Shown: piece by piece, positions 11,054 through 22,553 of the stretch
Layout: every line of letters begins with the position of its first letter
Position numbering within the stretch: the first letter of the stretch is position 1
NCBI GenBank assembly: GCA_030704615.1
Contig: CM060733.1
Location: forward strand, 42,222,001-42,286,000
Direction: 5' to 3'
DNA: 64,000 nucleotides
Origin: Takakia lepidozioides
Taxonomy: Eukaryota; Streptophyta; Takakiopsida; Takakiales; Takakiaceae
Translations under genes and position numbers: made by a program
Notes under the pieces: model-generated
What the model was told of the DNA's origin: nothing
What the model saw: the letters and a program-made list of their open reading frames with translations, nothing else
Database searches by the model: none

Positions 11054-12307
11054 ATGATCAATTACCAGATGCGAGTCTATTTACAGTGGAGGTGCAGGGA
11101 AGTGCAGATGACTGGTTAGATTGGCAGTGGCCAATCAGATACTACCTTGCTCATGGTCAGTGCCCACCAAGTTATGGAAAGGAGCAGAGAAAGAGAATTG
11201 CTATCAAGGCTCTACCTTACACTATGGTAGGGCAGAATGTATAAGCTAGGACCAGATGGAGTGCTGAAGCGATGCTTATACCACCATGAAGTTAAAGTTT
11301 TGGAGGAAGTTCATAAAGGAGTGGCAGGAGGTCATTTTGGAGAAGAGACTACCAGCAGGAAAATACTACATGCAGGTTACTGGTGGCCTACTTTGTTCAA
11401 AGATGTACACAAGTATTGTCAGAGTTGTGATGAATGTCAGAGGCTAGGACCTTTGCAGAGATCTGGGAAAATGTCTTTGCATCCTACAATGCCTACGGAC
11501 TTTGTTGGACCAATTAACCCACCAGCCAAGAATACACAGAACAGGTACATAATTACAGCCACTGATTATACTACAAAGTGGGTGGAAGCTAAAGCTTTGA
11601 GGGACAACACAGCCAAGTCCAGCAAGGTTTCTGTATGAGAACATACTTACACGATTTGGCTGTCCCTTGGAATTTATCAGTGATCAAGGAAGTCACTTCA
11701 TTAATGAGACCATTGAATTGTTGACTAAAGAGTTCATGATTGTGCATAGGGAGTACAACATATTACCCACAGGGTAATGGGCAGGCGCTACCAACAAAAT
11801 ACTATGTACTATCTTGGCTAAGATAGTCAATGCAAACAGAACGGATTGGGATACAAAGCTGCTGACAGCTTTGTGGTCATACAGGACTTCATATAAAGTC
11901 ACCACTAAGTATACACCATTCCAATTAGTTTATGGTATGGAAGCCTTACTTCCAGTGGAATTCCTGTTACCTACCATGAGAACGGAATGGGGAAAGAGAA
12001 TGGAATTGCAAGATTCCATTAAAGTCAGGAAACATGAATTATACCATGTGGAAGAAGTACGTGCTGATGCAGCTGATAATATGACCAGAATTCAGATGAA
12101 GAGGAAAGGAACAGTTTGATGAAGGCAAAGTTAAAGACTTTTAAGACGGGAGATTTGGTTCTATGGTTGCAGAAGAAGGGAAAGATTAAAGCTTCTAAGC
12201 TTAAATCACCATGGAAAGGACCTTATGTCATACAAAGATGTATGATAACAACACCGCCATGTTACAAACCATTAACAAAGAGATGCTGGGAAGAGTCAAT
12301 GCAATAA
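11054..12307 (+). pseudogene. Integrase (copy B, with a 28-bp deletion in the catalytic core)
   Basis: Inserts element cDNA into chromosomes. The HHCC zinc domain is at about 11300-11440 ([10 protein letters not shown] ... [11 protein letters not shown]). The catalytic core follows: compared with copy A part 2, about 28 bp are missing near 11498, removing the segment around the first core Asp (GLDLVGP in copy A, TDFVGP here). Second Asp in FISDQGSHF (11670-11697); Glu region QGNGQA.ATN near 11770-11795, frameshifted. The C-terminal part (LYHVEEVRADAADN, LKSPWKGPYVIQR) ends near 12300. No chromodomain seen. Confidence 0.85.
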
Positions 12308-12454
12308 GTTGAAGGGGTACAGTGGTATCCATGACAAACCATTGCAGCATGATTTGCATGTTGAAACGCAAAAGCAGTCACGGGCTGCGCCAGTGTTACC
12401 AACGGAGTATGGAGTTGTCGCTAGGCCGAGCATATATATGACCAGGGCGGGCAG

Positions 12455-12645
12455 AACAAGGACACAGCCTATCACAGCCCATCACGACACAACATATCAC
12501 AGCCCAGCACGGCGCAACACAGCCTATCACACCTACACAGCGTGTCACAAACCTATCTACCAGCCTTACCACAGTGTACACAGCCTATCACCATACCACA
12601 GTATGACACAGTATCACAGCTTAACACAGCCTACTAGGGTTACAC
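12455..12645. repeat. CACAGCC/ATCACAGCC microsatellite between IN and ORF3
   Basis: Irregular tandem array of CACAGCC-related motifs (AGCCTATCACAGCCCATCAC and variants). It has a diverged counterpart at the same place in copy A (46270-46515). Confidence 0.85.
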
Positions 12646-13357
12646 AATCCATAGAATCAGTGACAGGTGGACGCATGATAACTTCAGGAAATGGCCGGCG
12701 GCGGAAGAAAGGACGGAAGCCAGTTTACAAAGGGACACGTGGAAGTCAAGGCGCAACACACAGCTGAGAAGGAAGTGCAAGAACGGATGTCATCAAGAAA
12801 GGGACAAGAATGGCCGTCAAAATACCTAATCGCGTCAAATTGGATGAATGGCGGGCCCATTAATGAATACAGAAAAAGGGCAACAGAACAAACGGCAAGT
12901 ACAGAAAAGCGAAATTCTTGTCACATGTGTTATCCTAGTGGACAGTCCAGCAGGGAAAGTCCACTAAAGAAAATTAAATCTAAAATCCAGTCACAGCGGT
13001 TACAGCCAATAGAAAGCCAGAGAAGGGATCAAGAAATTGGAGGGAAATTAAGCGCAAGAGTCGGCGTCGTTCTGAGTAACGGGCGTCTCGACGGGACAAA
13101 CCATCAATGCTATAGCTTTGAAGCTATGGAGGAACTAACAGACTATACGCTCGCAATATTACTTACGCAGTGGCATAGGGACGAAACAACAGAGCGGATC
13201 TTTTCTCTTGAGCGATGCTTGCAAGCCCCGCAGGCTTACAAAAATTACCCATAGCTTTTGTGGCAACCATACGTTTATGCTTTGTGCACTACAGGCATTT
13301 CTTCAATTGTTACAGCCAAAACATTCTGTGGGTCTAGAATGAAGAGAGTGAGAGGAA

Positions 13358-16300
13358 TGGAGGAAATCAGGGTGAAGAGCACCACAATTCTGCAGAAACA
13401 AACGATTGCTACCCACAGGCGATACAGATACTGAAGGAGCTGAGATTGCAAGGATTGCAAAGCAAAGATTGGACATTGCATAGACAGTACATGTTACAAT
13501 TCTTGCAGAACTTTGAGCCAAGGACAGGAGCAACAACGGTGAAGGGAGTTGAATTAGTAATTACTCCCCTATACCTCCAGCAATTGTTTCGATTGCCAGC
13601 AGGCCAGGTGCATGTGGAGGAGCACAGGGCAAGACTGCAAATAGGGGACTTATTCCAAGAAGGGAGTTTCTTTAAAACTCAGGGTTATGCTTGTACCAAG
13701 GCCGTGTACCCAGGGCTAAAGGAGGTAGGCCAGGTATTGAACGTTCTGTTTGCCATGAAACAGAACCAACAGTATTTGAGCAGATCCTTCACAGAGGAAA
13801 TACTCAAAGCCCTGAGAGGAGAAGAGGTAGAATGGGCGGACATAATGTACAACGCACTGGTAGAGGAGATGAAAAGATTACAGGGTACTGCCGCAAAGTC
13901 TCCTATCATAGTGTCTGGCCCAATCATTGCTCAAATAATTCTTGATTCTGGCATACTTGATGCGCGAGAAGAAAAAGGAGATGGGAGTGTTTGAGCCAGA
14001 AACCACTGCAATGGAAGAGCAAGGCTCTTCACACAGTGAGGGTGGACTGGCAGGGCAACCCGAGACTAAGAGACAGAGGCGGGGAAAGACTGTAGTGGCG
14101 GATCCTGGCTTCACGGAATCCGCATGATAATGTTTCCCAAGCTTTTGTGCAGGAAGGGGCACAGCAGCACAGAGAACTGCTATTACTGGAAGCAGGACCT
14201 TCAGAGAGGGAAGAGGAAGTTACTTCAGTATCACAGCCATCACAGCCAGAGGATCGGCTTGTCACAAGTTACCACAAGTTGTCCATGCAGTTCAACCAGA
14301 AATAATTGATTTAGAAAAAGAAGGGTTAGATATTCCCACTACAGAACAAGTGGTGGCAGAAATGAGAAGGGGGACCTTCTCTATGAATATTCTGGTATGG
14401 TCAAGGACACAGTGATTCCGGAGGTGCAACGTTGTCCAAGGGAAACCCTGCGGCGCATATAATACACACACCTGTGACGGAGGTACCACAGGTAGAATGC
14501 CAAGACACTGCAGCAGCACCAGTGACGGATGAAGTGGTTCAGGAAGAAAATCTGGTGGGGCAATGGCCTGAATGGTTCGTAAGGCATCACACTGTTGAGG
14601 ATCAGGGAGAAACAGCAGCAAGCTCACCATGATGACCCTCAACAGGCTATGCTTATGAGTTCCATAAGCAGGACACTGAATTTGTTGGGTACTTATGTCA
14701 AATCCCATGTTCCACTACTCAATTGGCAGCTTTGAGGGAGGAACTCAGGAAGAGTTTGAGGCTCGACTTGCCACAGAGTGTGCAAACAAGGTCGATGAAG
14801 AGGTCACTCTCAAAATGCAGCAAAACTTGGAGAGTACAGAAGCGGCTTTGCAATTGGCCAAGGAACAATTGATTGAGGCAGGCCTCGCACAAGAACACTT
14901 GCACGAAGCACATAAGCAACAGCTATACCAAATGCAGGTGAAGCATGAAAGCAAGTTGCAAGAAGTGAATGCACTACATATGGAGTTGCAGACAGTGCAT
15001 GACAGGATGGCCATACAATGTGCTACACTCACAACTATGCTTGACCAATCTACAAAGAAATAAACAGTCAAGCGGAAAAATGTACGAAGGAAGAAGAGAA
15101 TGTGAGCAAATGAAACTCATTGTCGATATGAAGAATACAATCTGTCGCAATGAGGATACTTTCAAGCAATAGGCAGGTTGAAGCTGACCAAGAGAGCACA
15201 TCCTGGAGTTGCAACAAACGGTCATGGCCAATAGAAATGAAATCTCGGTCACTAACAAGGCTTGGAAGGAAGCCAATAATCTGCTTGCTGCTTATGCGAA
15301 TTTGGTTGAACCTCATGCGAAGCGCATGGAGGCTTTACAACAGCAGTTAGAGATGTACAAACTCAGAGAGGAGCACACTCAGAGGAACCACAAGCAACTT
15401 GGTGGATAACCACCTTATGCAGGTCTGGTTAGCACAAGGGCCAGTGGAGGGCAAAGCACCACGAAAGCTCACCCAAAGCGAGATGAATGAGCTCAGACTG
15501 CAAGTGCAGAACATTGCCACAACTACTATAGACAATGTCTATAGTAGGATAGCGGAGTTACAGGAGGATGTAGACGGACTGCAGACTCAAGTGGAGGACC
15601 TCACTTCAATATCGACAAAAAGTCTATATACCTGAGGAACAGCTAATGGCTTCTTATTTACAAGCCAGAACTTTGGCTTTTCAATCTTCTTCACAGAGGT
15701 GCAGGAGATGCCAATGATACAAGAGCCAGTGCCACCAACACCACAACAAGTCTGTGCCAGTAGCTGACCCTGTTGTTACTACAGCCACCCACAGCCACCA
15801 CAGCCTGAGGTATGGGGCAATGCTGCTTTTAACCCACCTAAAACTCCAGCTGCAAGGGAGTACAGTAGGGCTATGATTATGCCCTTCAACCAAATTCCCA
15901 TTGTGTTGGATTTGGTTGGAAAGAATTTAGTCCTCCGCAGTCATTGGCACATTACTATCAAATCATGCGCATTGGCTGCCAGTGGCAACTAGGACTAAAG
16001 TTCTTCCGAACAATCCAATTGAGGATCATCACTTTGCACAGTACTGGCATGAGGCAGGTACCATGTTGAAGGAATTAATTTTTCCAAGTTGTACATGGAT
16101 TCATTTATACCAAGACCAAGGAGGTAGCAAGTATTGATGCAATCACGCTTTCTGAGTTATTCCAGTGGGGATCATTGGGTCTTACCTTCAGTGCCACCTC
16201 ATATGTACCTATATGAGGCAAAAGTTATGATACAAAAGGATTCTCAAATTCGTTCATGGTTTCATGCGGCCTGGAACAATTTGTCAACACAGAAATTTGG

Positions 16301-16480
16301 CATTGATGATATTTTCTATAAGGGACATGTGGCATGGAAATACTTGCACAATTCACAAGTCATTGGTACCCCACTCACCTGGACAGAAAAGGAGCTCAGG
16401 TCTTCACCAATTTTGCCATTCAGCGTTTACAACAAGTTTTAAAATATAAACTTCCAGACATGGTAGGACAACATTGTATG
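13358..16480 (+). pseudogene. ORF3: extra gypsy gene of unknown function after integrase (copy B, broken)
   Basis: Sense-strand coding region between IN and the 3' LTR. The first part (13446-14000) gives a conserved block with FLQNFEPRTGATTVKGVEL and SGPIIAQIILDSGILDARE, nearly identical in copy A (47236-47985), where it is open for 250 codons. A long heptad-rich, probably coiled-coil part follows at 14695-15063, 15209-15409 and 15399-15635, then a less clear part up to about 16480 (LPNNPIEDHHFAQYWHEAG near 16000-16060; SELFQWGSLGLTFSATSY near 16150-16205). A Ser/Arg/Pro-rich tail may lie at 16597-16797. I do not recognise the family. Plant Tat-type elements often carry an extra ORF here. Stops and frameshifts break this copy. 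Confidence 0.6.
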
Positions 16481-16817
16481 CCCCAGAGGATTCCATAAAA
16501 AGTTCGACAATTAAAACACCTGAGAGGCGATGAGGATTCTGATACAACTGTTTCTTCAGCGGACTCTTTTGACATGGGAGAGACTATGCAATTCAGATGC
16601 AGAAGAAGCGACGGGGGTCTCCTATGCCTGAAAGGTTACCTCGATATCAGCCTCCAGAGGGCCTCACATATCCAGGTAGTGTTCAATCATCTCCGTCAAC
16701 CAGTGACAGACCTCGGGCTCGTACACACAGTCCGCCACGAAACTCTCAACGTCAGAAAGGTGCTCGCTCACAAAGGTTTGCTAATCCCAATCAGTAAACC
16801 GTGAGGACACGCTTTTT

Positions 16818-16834
16818 GAGAGGGGAAGGGGTAA
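16818..16834 (+). promoter_or_regulatory. Polypurine tract of gypsy copy B
   Basis: GAGAGGGGAAGGGGTAA directly before the TGTTAG start of the 3' LTR; this is the expected plus-strand priming site. Confidence 0.85.
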
Positions 16835-17801
16835 TGTTAGAGGACTGTCTGGGACTTAGACACTTATACGGGATCTGTGGGGTACCCTTAATTTTTGCAC
16901 AGACTGAGACCAACAGGAGCCTTAGGGGTGACAGCAGCGCACTTTAGGGGGGTGACACACACAGCCAACACACACAGCCAACACAGTCCACAGGTCACAG
17001 CCAACACAACCGACACAGCCTCGTCACAGCCAACACAGCCGACACAGCCGACACAGCCGACACAGCCCATCACAGCCAACACAGCCCGTCACAGCCAGTC
17101 ACAGCTTGACACAGCTGTCACGACCATAGGGAACGGATAGCCGGACAGGGAACGACTGGGGGAACAACACCTGCGAATGGAACATGTTAGTTCACGGACG
17201 ACGGTTAGTGAGGGAAACGGTTTAGAACAACGGGTAGGAAGATAAAGCTAGAAGCAAGGACTGAAAGGGGGATCATTCTTTTGGGGATCACTGCTGGAAG
17301 GAGTGGGAAGGAGCACTTCTTGGGAGACTTCGGACATCACTGGGGGAAAGGAGGAGAGAGCGTATCTCTGAGCAGAAAGGGAGAGCACGGAGAGTAGGAG
17401 GAGGATCTGTTGATGCTTAATGAATGCAGGCAGTAGAATTGTAATGTAGAGCAGATTAGAGACTCCATGGCTTCAGCCTGATACTTGATAGATATTAATC
17501 TGATACACACCTCATACTCACACTGTGTAGAGAGATCTGAGTGAAGCTGTGGAATGAATTGATGAGTTGATGGAATCTGATAAATTGATGAAGCAAACTG
17601 ATACTTAATTACCAGCAGTAAGGTAACTAGCTAACATGAATGCGGGAAGGAAAACAAATAGGAAACACCCCCATGATACACTAGCTGTAGGTCATGACTG
17701 ATTGTTCTGAGCGGGCTGAGTACTTAGAGATTTCCAACTCTTCTATCTTGGAGTTTCCGCCTCGGATAGCGAAGGGATGGGTGAGTAAAAGCCGCACGAC
17801 A
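16835..17801 (+). repeat. 3' LTR of gypsy copy B
   Basis: 967 bp, TGTTAG...GACA, matching 6121-7094. It has a shorter G-run near 17278 and a slightly different CACAGCC array (16950-17115). Target duplication TTAAC follows at 17802-17806. Confidence 0.93.
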
Positions 17802-18905
17802 TTAACCTCCTCCTGAACGAGCTGCTCTGCCTCGTGGGCAGCCTCCCGCGAGTTCCCCCTCGCCAATTTGTGACAATGGGAACCAACGTGTATGCAAGCT
17901 CGGGTGAGGTCAGGGAAACGGTGCAACACATAGAACTGCTTGGCATTACAAACAGACGTGCAGTGTGGTGGTTCTTTGCAATGCGCACACTTAAATGTGG
18001 ATTTCGGAACCTTCTCCTGAGCTCGAAATGGTTGATGAGCTGTGCCTGTCCAATCGGTCTCGTTCCTGTGACCTCTGGATTTAAAGTGGAAGCAAGTTGG
18101 GGAGAAAACACCGCAACGCGCCCGCACAACAACGTAGCGCACCGCACACCATCGAGCATCTTCATGCTGGTGGTTTTGGTAACGCACCAAGGATGACCGT
18201 CATGTTTTCTATCCATATCTGTCAACATTCCGGACGCCCTCGAGTAGTCCGCCCGAGGGGGAACTCAAAGAAGATATTACACTCGACGTCGGTGGGAAGG
18301 CATGTAACCGATTTAATTGCGAACTTGCTGTAGTCCAGCCCGGCCAGCTCCGACCGGTGTTCCTCCAGGTGAAGCCCTCGCAGAATTTCAAGAATAGATC
18401 GAACTGCGGTGCTCGTGCTGGGAATGACTCCCTCCTCCACTGACGTCCATTGAGGACTTGCCTGATCTCCAGGACGACCTCGGAACAACCCGGTTCTCGC
18501 TCGTCTTCATGGATGGGTTCGGCTCTGGATTTACTTCGTTGCGGACTTCTCTCTTTGAGGTAGCCACTCTCTGATTCGCGGATTGTTTCGTGGAAGGCGC
18601 CAGGATAGAAGGTGCATTTGGCGGGCAAATGAAGTCCCCAACAGCCCTGTATATGACGTTGTCCGATGGTGGAACTCGCCATTCCCTGCCATCGCCCGAA
18701 ATCATCGTGGAGCACAACAATACTCTCGACAACAAGGCCGTTCGAGTCCTTCCTTTCCTCCTCCAAAAAAAACCGACCCCGGTTTCAGGTGGTATCGAAC
18801 GCACAGATATTTCTCCATCACCCGGCAGATGTCCCCTTTGCACGGAAATGAAGCTCTATGCTCGTGAGGAGGGCAGTACACTGTAGCGCTCGGGTTTTCC
18901 GCCAT
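17802..18905 (-). pseudogene. MURA-type transposase, N-terminal part (MULE-1, broken)
   Basis: Continuation of the transposase at 3664-6120, cut off by gypsy copy B. Going 5' to 3' on the minus strand: a probable start ATG at 18905 (MAENPSATVYCPP), a motif VRYHLKPGSVFFG (near 18800) resembling RVLPGTYRVLGKE in the second MULE, a Ser/Arg-rich linker, a domain ending RKHDGHPWCVTKT (near 18220-18180), and a Cys/His-rich segment CAHCKEPPHC...CIHVGSHCHK (about 18000-17865), a likely zinc finger. The equivalents in 57936-59050 are DKKHDGHPWC and CRFCKLCPVLC...CLHSYGCTRH. At least three frame changes are needed in this stretch. Confidence 0.75.
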
Positions 18906-19084
18906 GGGAGATGTGCACACAAGACTGCCAGGATGGCGTGCGGGGAAGCTCCCTGGTAGAAGGGGGATGCAGCGATGGGAAGGAATGCGGTGCCGATTTG
19001 TCCGAGCGACGTAGCCTGATCCAAATCCAAGGAGCCAACTATCTCAAAAATCCACAGTCAGAGTGTTAATGAACCTTGTCTCCG

Positions 19085-20790
19085 GAATGCGGCCCCTGGT
19101 CTTTGCGCAATAACTGCCAACGGTATGCAGTTAGAAAGGGGGGGCCGTCCGGATGATGACGGCTGAAGGGGAGAAGCCGGCACCGTGCCGTCACATTACT
19201 ACCCCCGAATGGAAATTCGGCACCCAATATCCAACAGGGGCCCACGGATGAAGTCGTCTGGGCAGAGATCGGCACCTGTCCGACAGAGAACATCCCCCGG
19301 ACGGAAATTCAGCGCCGAATTTCCATTCGGATCCCCCCAAAGGAAGTCCTGTCGGGGGGTCAGGCCGAAAACTGGCGGACATAAAAACCTACGCGGATGG
19401 AAAAACGGCCGAATTTCCATCCGAGGCCTTTCGGATGCAGTCGGCTCGGGGGAAAGGCCGCCATCTGGCCCTCACATTACAACCCCCGGACGGAAATTCG
19501 GCACCGAATATACAACAAAAGGAAGCCCGGATGAAGTCGCCTCGGGCGCAGAGGCCGGCGCGTGTGTGACAGAGAATATCCCCTGGATGGAGATTCGGCG
19601 CCGAATTTCCATCCGGGCCCCCCAAAGGAAGTCGTGTCGGGGGGTCAGGCCGAAAACTGGCCGGCATAAAAACATCCCCAGATGGAAAAACGGCGCCGAA
19701 TTTGCATCCGGGGCGGTTCGGATGCAGTCGGGGAGGGGGACGTGGCCGTCACATTTCAACCCCCGGACGGAAATTCGGCACCGAATATCCAACAGGGGAC
19801 GCCCGGATGAAGTCGCCTCGGGCGCAGAGGCCGGCGGCGCGTGTGCGACAGAGAACATCCCTTGGATGGAGATTCGGCGCCGAATTTCCATCCGGGCCCC
19901 CCCAAAGGAAGTCGTGTCGGGGGGTCAGACCGAAAACTGGTCGACATAAAAACCTCCCAGATGGAAAAATGGCCGCCGAAGTTCAATCCGGGGCCATTCC
20001 TATGCAGTCGGGAGGGGGGGAGGGGGGAGAGGCCGGCACCTGGCGTCATATTTCAACCCCGGACGGAAATTCGGCACCGAATATCCAACAGAGCGGCGGA
20101 GAGGCCGGCACCTCTCCGACAGAGACCATCCCCCGGATGGAAATTTGGCGCCGAATTTCCGTCCGAGGCTGTTCCGATTTGCCGGAAGCAGTGAAGGATT
20201 CCAAGAAAAATCCGAAAAATCAATCGGACACGCTCAGAATTACCTGCAGGAAGGTAATTCAGCGTTTCAAAATTCCTGGCGAATGGAAATTCGGCGCCGA
20301 ATATCCATACGCCAGCGATCCGACTTACCTGCTGGATGGAAATTCGGCGCCAGATCTCCATCCATCCGCTCTCCGCCCAACCTTGCGGATGGAAATCCGG
20401 CGCCGGATTTCCATCCATCGCCTCCGAATTACCTGCTTGAGGGAAATTTCGCACGCCGCCCTACCTGCGCGGATGGAAATGAGGCGGATTTCATCCATCC
20501 GTCGAATTACCTGCGTCAGGGAAATTTGGCGCGCCGCCCTACCTGCGCGGATGGAAATCCGGCGCCGGATTTGCATCCATCCGCTTCCGAATTACCTGCG
20601 TGAGGGAATTTCGTGCGCCGCCCTACCTTGCAGGATGGAAATTCAGCGCTGAATTTCCATCCTGCTGCGCTCCGAATTACCTGCAGGATGGAAATCCGGC
20701 GCCGGATTTCCATCTTGCAGCGCTCTGAATTACCTCTTCGTTGGAAATTCCGGGCGAGTTCCGTCGATTTTTCATCCGACATGGAGGGCT
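19085..20790. repeat. Array of GGCGCC-centred palindromes, MULE-1 internal
   Basis: Dozens of short inverted repeats of the form GGATGGAAATTCGGCGCC plus its complement, separated by segments such as GGAAGTCGTGTCGGGGGGTC or AATTACCTGC. ORFs rich in MEIRRRISI-like peptides here are by-products. In MULE-1 the array lies between the transposase 5' end and gene 2. The reverse-complement counterpart is 41537-43250. Confidence 0.88.
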
Positions 20791-22040
20791 TCATCCGACA
20801 TTTAATTGCGCAGTTGGGCAATAAATGTCCACCGCCGTCGGTTTTCATTCGGGCTGGCGACACATGGCTTTTGGATACGTACCCTAAATCTCATGCTAAT
20901 CTGGCTTAACATGCTATTCGAGGCATGTACCCAAAAACGGAGATCTTTTTCCATTTTGGCTGGGACTTATGCCGCAGGGCGTGGCTCTCCTGAGAGAGAC
21001 CTCACATCCAGACCGCGGCGGAAGTTGAAAGCTCTGTACTACGGACGACGGCCAATCTCTCGCATGGCCAAACTGAAGCTCCAGCAGGAGATTCCAGTGT
21101 CTTGCTCACAACCCGCGCCAACTAAAGCCGAGTACTCTCAGGCAAGCCACTTCTGCTTTCGCTTTGTTCGATTTCTTTTGCTTTCGCTTTGTTGCCTCGC
21201 TTTGTTTTGCATCTTCATCCTGGCTTCGCTGGATGAGTGAAACTTTAGATAGTTGAGTGAACCTTACATTGTTTACAATGCGTGTGCAAATCCGGCAGCT
21301 GTGGAGAAGGCTGCTTGTGCATGTATTCTCAGGCAATGGTTGCATTTGTTTTCATTGTTGTTGCATGGCTCTCCATACTTCCTAAACTTGTTATGTTTTC
21401 ATTTTTGTTACACAATTGTGCTATGGTGGTTGCGCTGCTCGTTGCGATGCTGGTTTTTGCACCGATGTTGGTTTTCACGATTTTTGGGAATGACAGAGTG
21501 ACGACGAGCCCGGCACGCTGGTGGTATCATCGACAGCTCCAACTCATCGCATGTTTGAATCGCCCAACTTGGGGGCGAGAGGGCAAACTTCAACCTTTTG
21601 TTGGTGGACGGAAGGACTTGCAACGAGAGTACGACAGAATAGGCATTGGGGAGGTGGTGCAGGCGGCATGGCAGGTGAAAAGGGCGTGAGGACATGAGGA
21701 CAGCAGATCCGGCAATGGAGGTTGTTCATGCACATGCAGTAGGGCCCGCCCACGCAAAGAAAAAGAAGAAAGCTAAGCACATGCAATCCCGGCGGAGAGA
21801 GAGCCGTCACGGGCTGCGGAGGGGGGAGAGTGAGCAGTGCGTGCGAGGGAGGGTCAGTTCGCCTCAATCAAAGGTGGTCGTCCTGGAGGGCTCCCTGCTG
21901 CTAGCCCTAGTAAAAACAGAAAGCCCGTGAGAGGGAAAAAAAAGAGAAGGCAAAAGAAACAAACGAAGACAGAATGCTAGCCAGGAGGAAAGAGAAAGGC
22001 CACTGAAGAGGCCAGGGGTGCCCAAATGACAGATGCCAAT
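20791..22040 (+). other. Intergenic region between the divergent MULE-1 genes
   Basis: No recognisable gene. Contains a CTTTCGCTTTGTT-type direct repeat (21157-21215) and several short ORFs without recognisable domains (for example 21282-21689). It should hold the promoter or 5' leader of the plus-strand gene 2; a possible splice donor AATGTAAGC lies at 22037-22045. Function inferred from position only. Confidence 0.4.
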
Positions 22041-22041
22041 G

Positions 22042-22229
22042 TAAGCGAGGGACGCACAGAGACGGTGGATCCCTCCAAGACACCACAAAGAGGCAGTAAC
22101 ACACCGGTTAGACCATCGCGGGCAAGAGCAGCCCCCGCAATTACCCATACGGTGGAGAGTGGAGGAGGAGGAAAGAACACCAGAAAGAGCACGGATTGTG
22201 CAAGTTCGAGGTGAAGCCAGGGAGAGGGC
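22042..22229 (+). pseudogene. MULE-1 gene 2, first recognisable exon, left piece
   Basis: In frame with 33255-33522 once the retrotransposon and one GGGC duplication are removed: ...VRGEARER joins AVETGRVLEV. The piece is Arg/Glu-rich (WRVEEEERTPERARIVQVRG). No ATG is seen in this frame after the stop at 22040, so the true start is in an upstream exon or was lost. The rest of the gene is at 33255-38283. Confidence 0.6.
22226..22229. other. GGGC target-site duplication, left of the DNMT gypsy
   Basis: GGGC at 22226-22229 matches 33251-33254. Keeping one copy restores the gene-2 frame. Four bases is slightly short for Ty3/gypsy (usually 5). Confidence 0.65.
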
Positions 22230-22553
22230 TGTCAAGTTATTTTACCACTAGTGTGAAACTAGCTAGGAAATAGCTAGCTTTACATATTGATATTTGGGAT
22301 TGGCCCAAGTGTCAATCCAGGGGTCAAGGCAGATTTAGGCCCTGGAGTGGTTATCTTCACGGCAAGCGCGGGAGGCTCATCTTTCTCGAGTTGAGCTCAC
22401 CGCGCCTAGCTATGGCGCCGTAGTGTGGATTCCCCATGGCGTGGGGTGCACTTGGCTTGACTTGTATTTGAGTGATGAGGTTATATATGCATGAGTTTAT
22501 GTTTCAGCTTTGTGAGCTCGCATGAGCTTGTGCTTGTATTCTTTTCTTTATCA
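22230..22553 (+). repeat. 5' LTR segment A of the DNMT gypsy
   Basis: TGTCAAG...TTTATCA, nearly identical to 32747-33073. A TATA-like TTATATATGCATGAG lies at 22481-22496, so transcription probably starts around 22510-22530. Segment B, present on both sides of the 3' copy, is absent here, so this LTR lacks the upstream part of U3. Confidence 0.85.
22481..22496 (+). promoter_or_regulatory. TATA-like box in LTR segment A
   Basis: GTTATATATGCATGAG in the LTR, repeated at 32999-33014. The position about 60-70 bp from the LTR end fits a U3 promoter with a short R/U5. Confidence 0.6.

Larger units (their letters stand above)
6121..17801 (+). mobile_element. Ty3/gypsy family-1, copy B: full-length element with both LTRs
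   Basis: An 11.7 kb retrotransposon inserted in the MULE-1 transposase gene. It starts TGTTAGAGG and ends CGACA, has two near-identical LTRs (6121-7094 and 16835-17801), a primer-binding-site-like sequence after the 5' LTR, a polypurine tract before the 3' LTR and TTAAC duplications. Coding order is gag, PR, RT, RNase H, IN, then an extra sense-strand ORF region between IN and the 3' LTR. It lacks most of gag and has frameshifts in pol and a small integrase deletion, so it would depend on a helper. The layout (extra region after IN, PBS beginning TTTGGCGACC) suggests the Tat/Athila-like branch; this placement is inferred. Confidence 0.93.

Noticed and set aside
12308-13357. Chromodomain after the family-1 integrase
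   Set aside because: The region is a microsatellite plus short Lys-rich frames without the aromatic-cage pattern.
19185-20652. ORFs of 100-316 codons rich in MEIRRRISI peptides (also 40354-43213)
   Set aside because: They arise on both strands because the repeat is palindromic and rarely contains stops; no domain.
21282-21689. 135-codon ORF in the MULE-1 intergenic region
   Set aside because: Hydrophobic start and no homologous frame elsewhere; base composition is not coding-like compared with the neighbouring exons.
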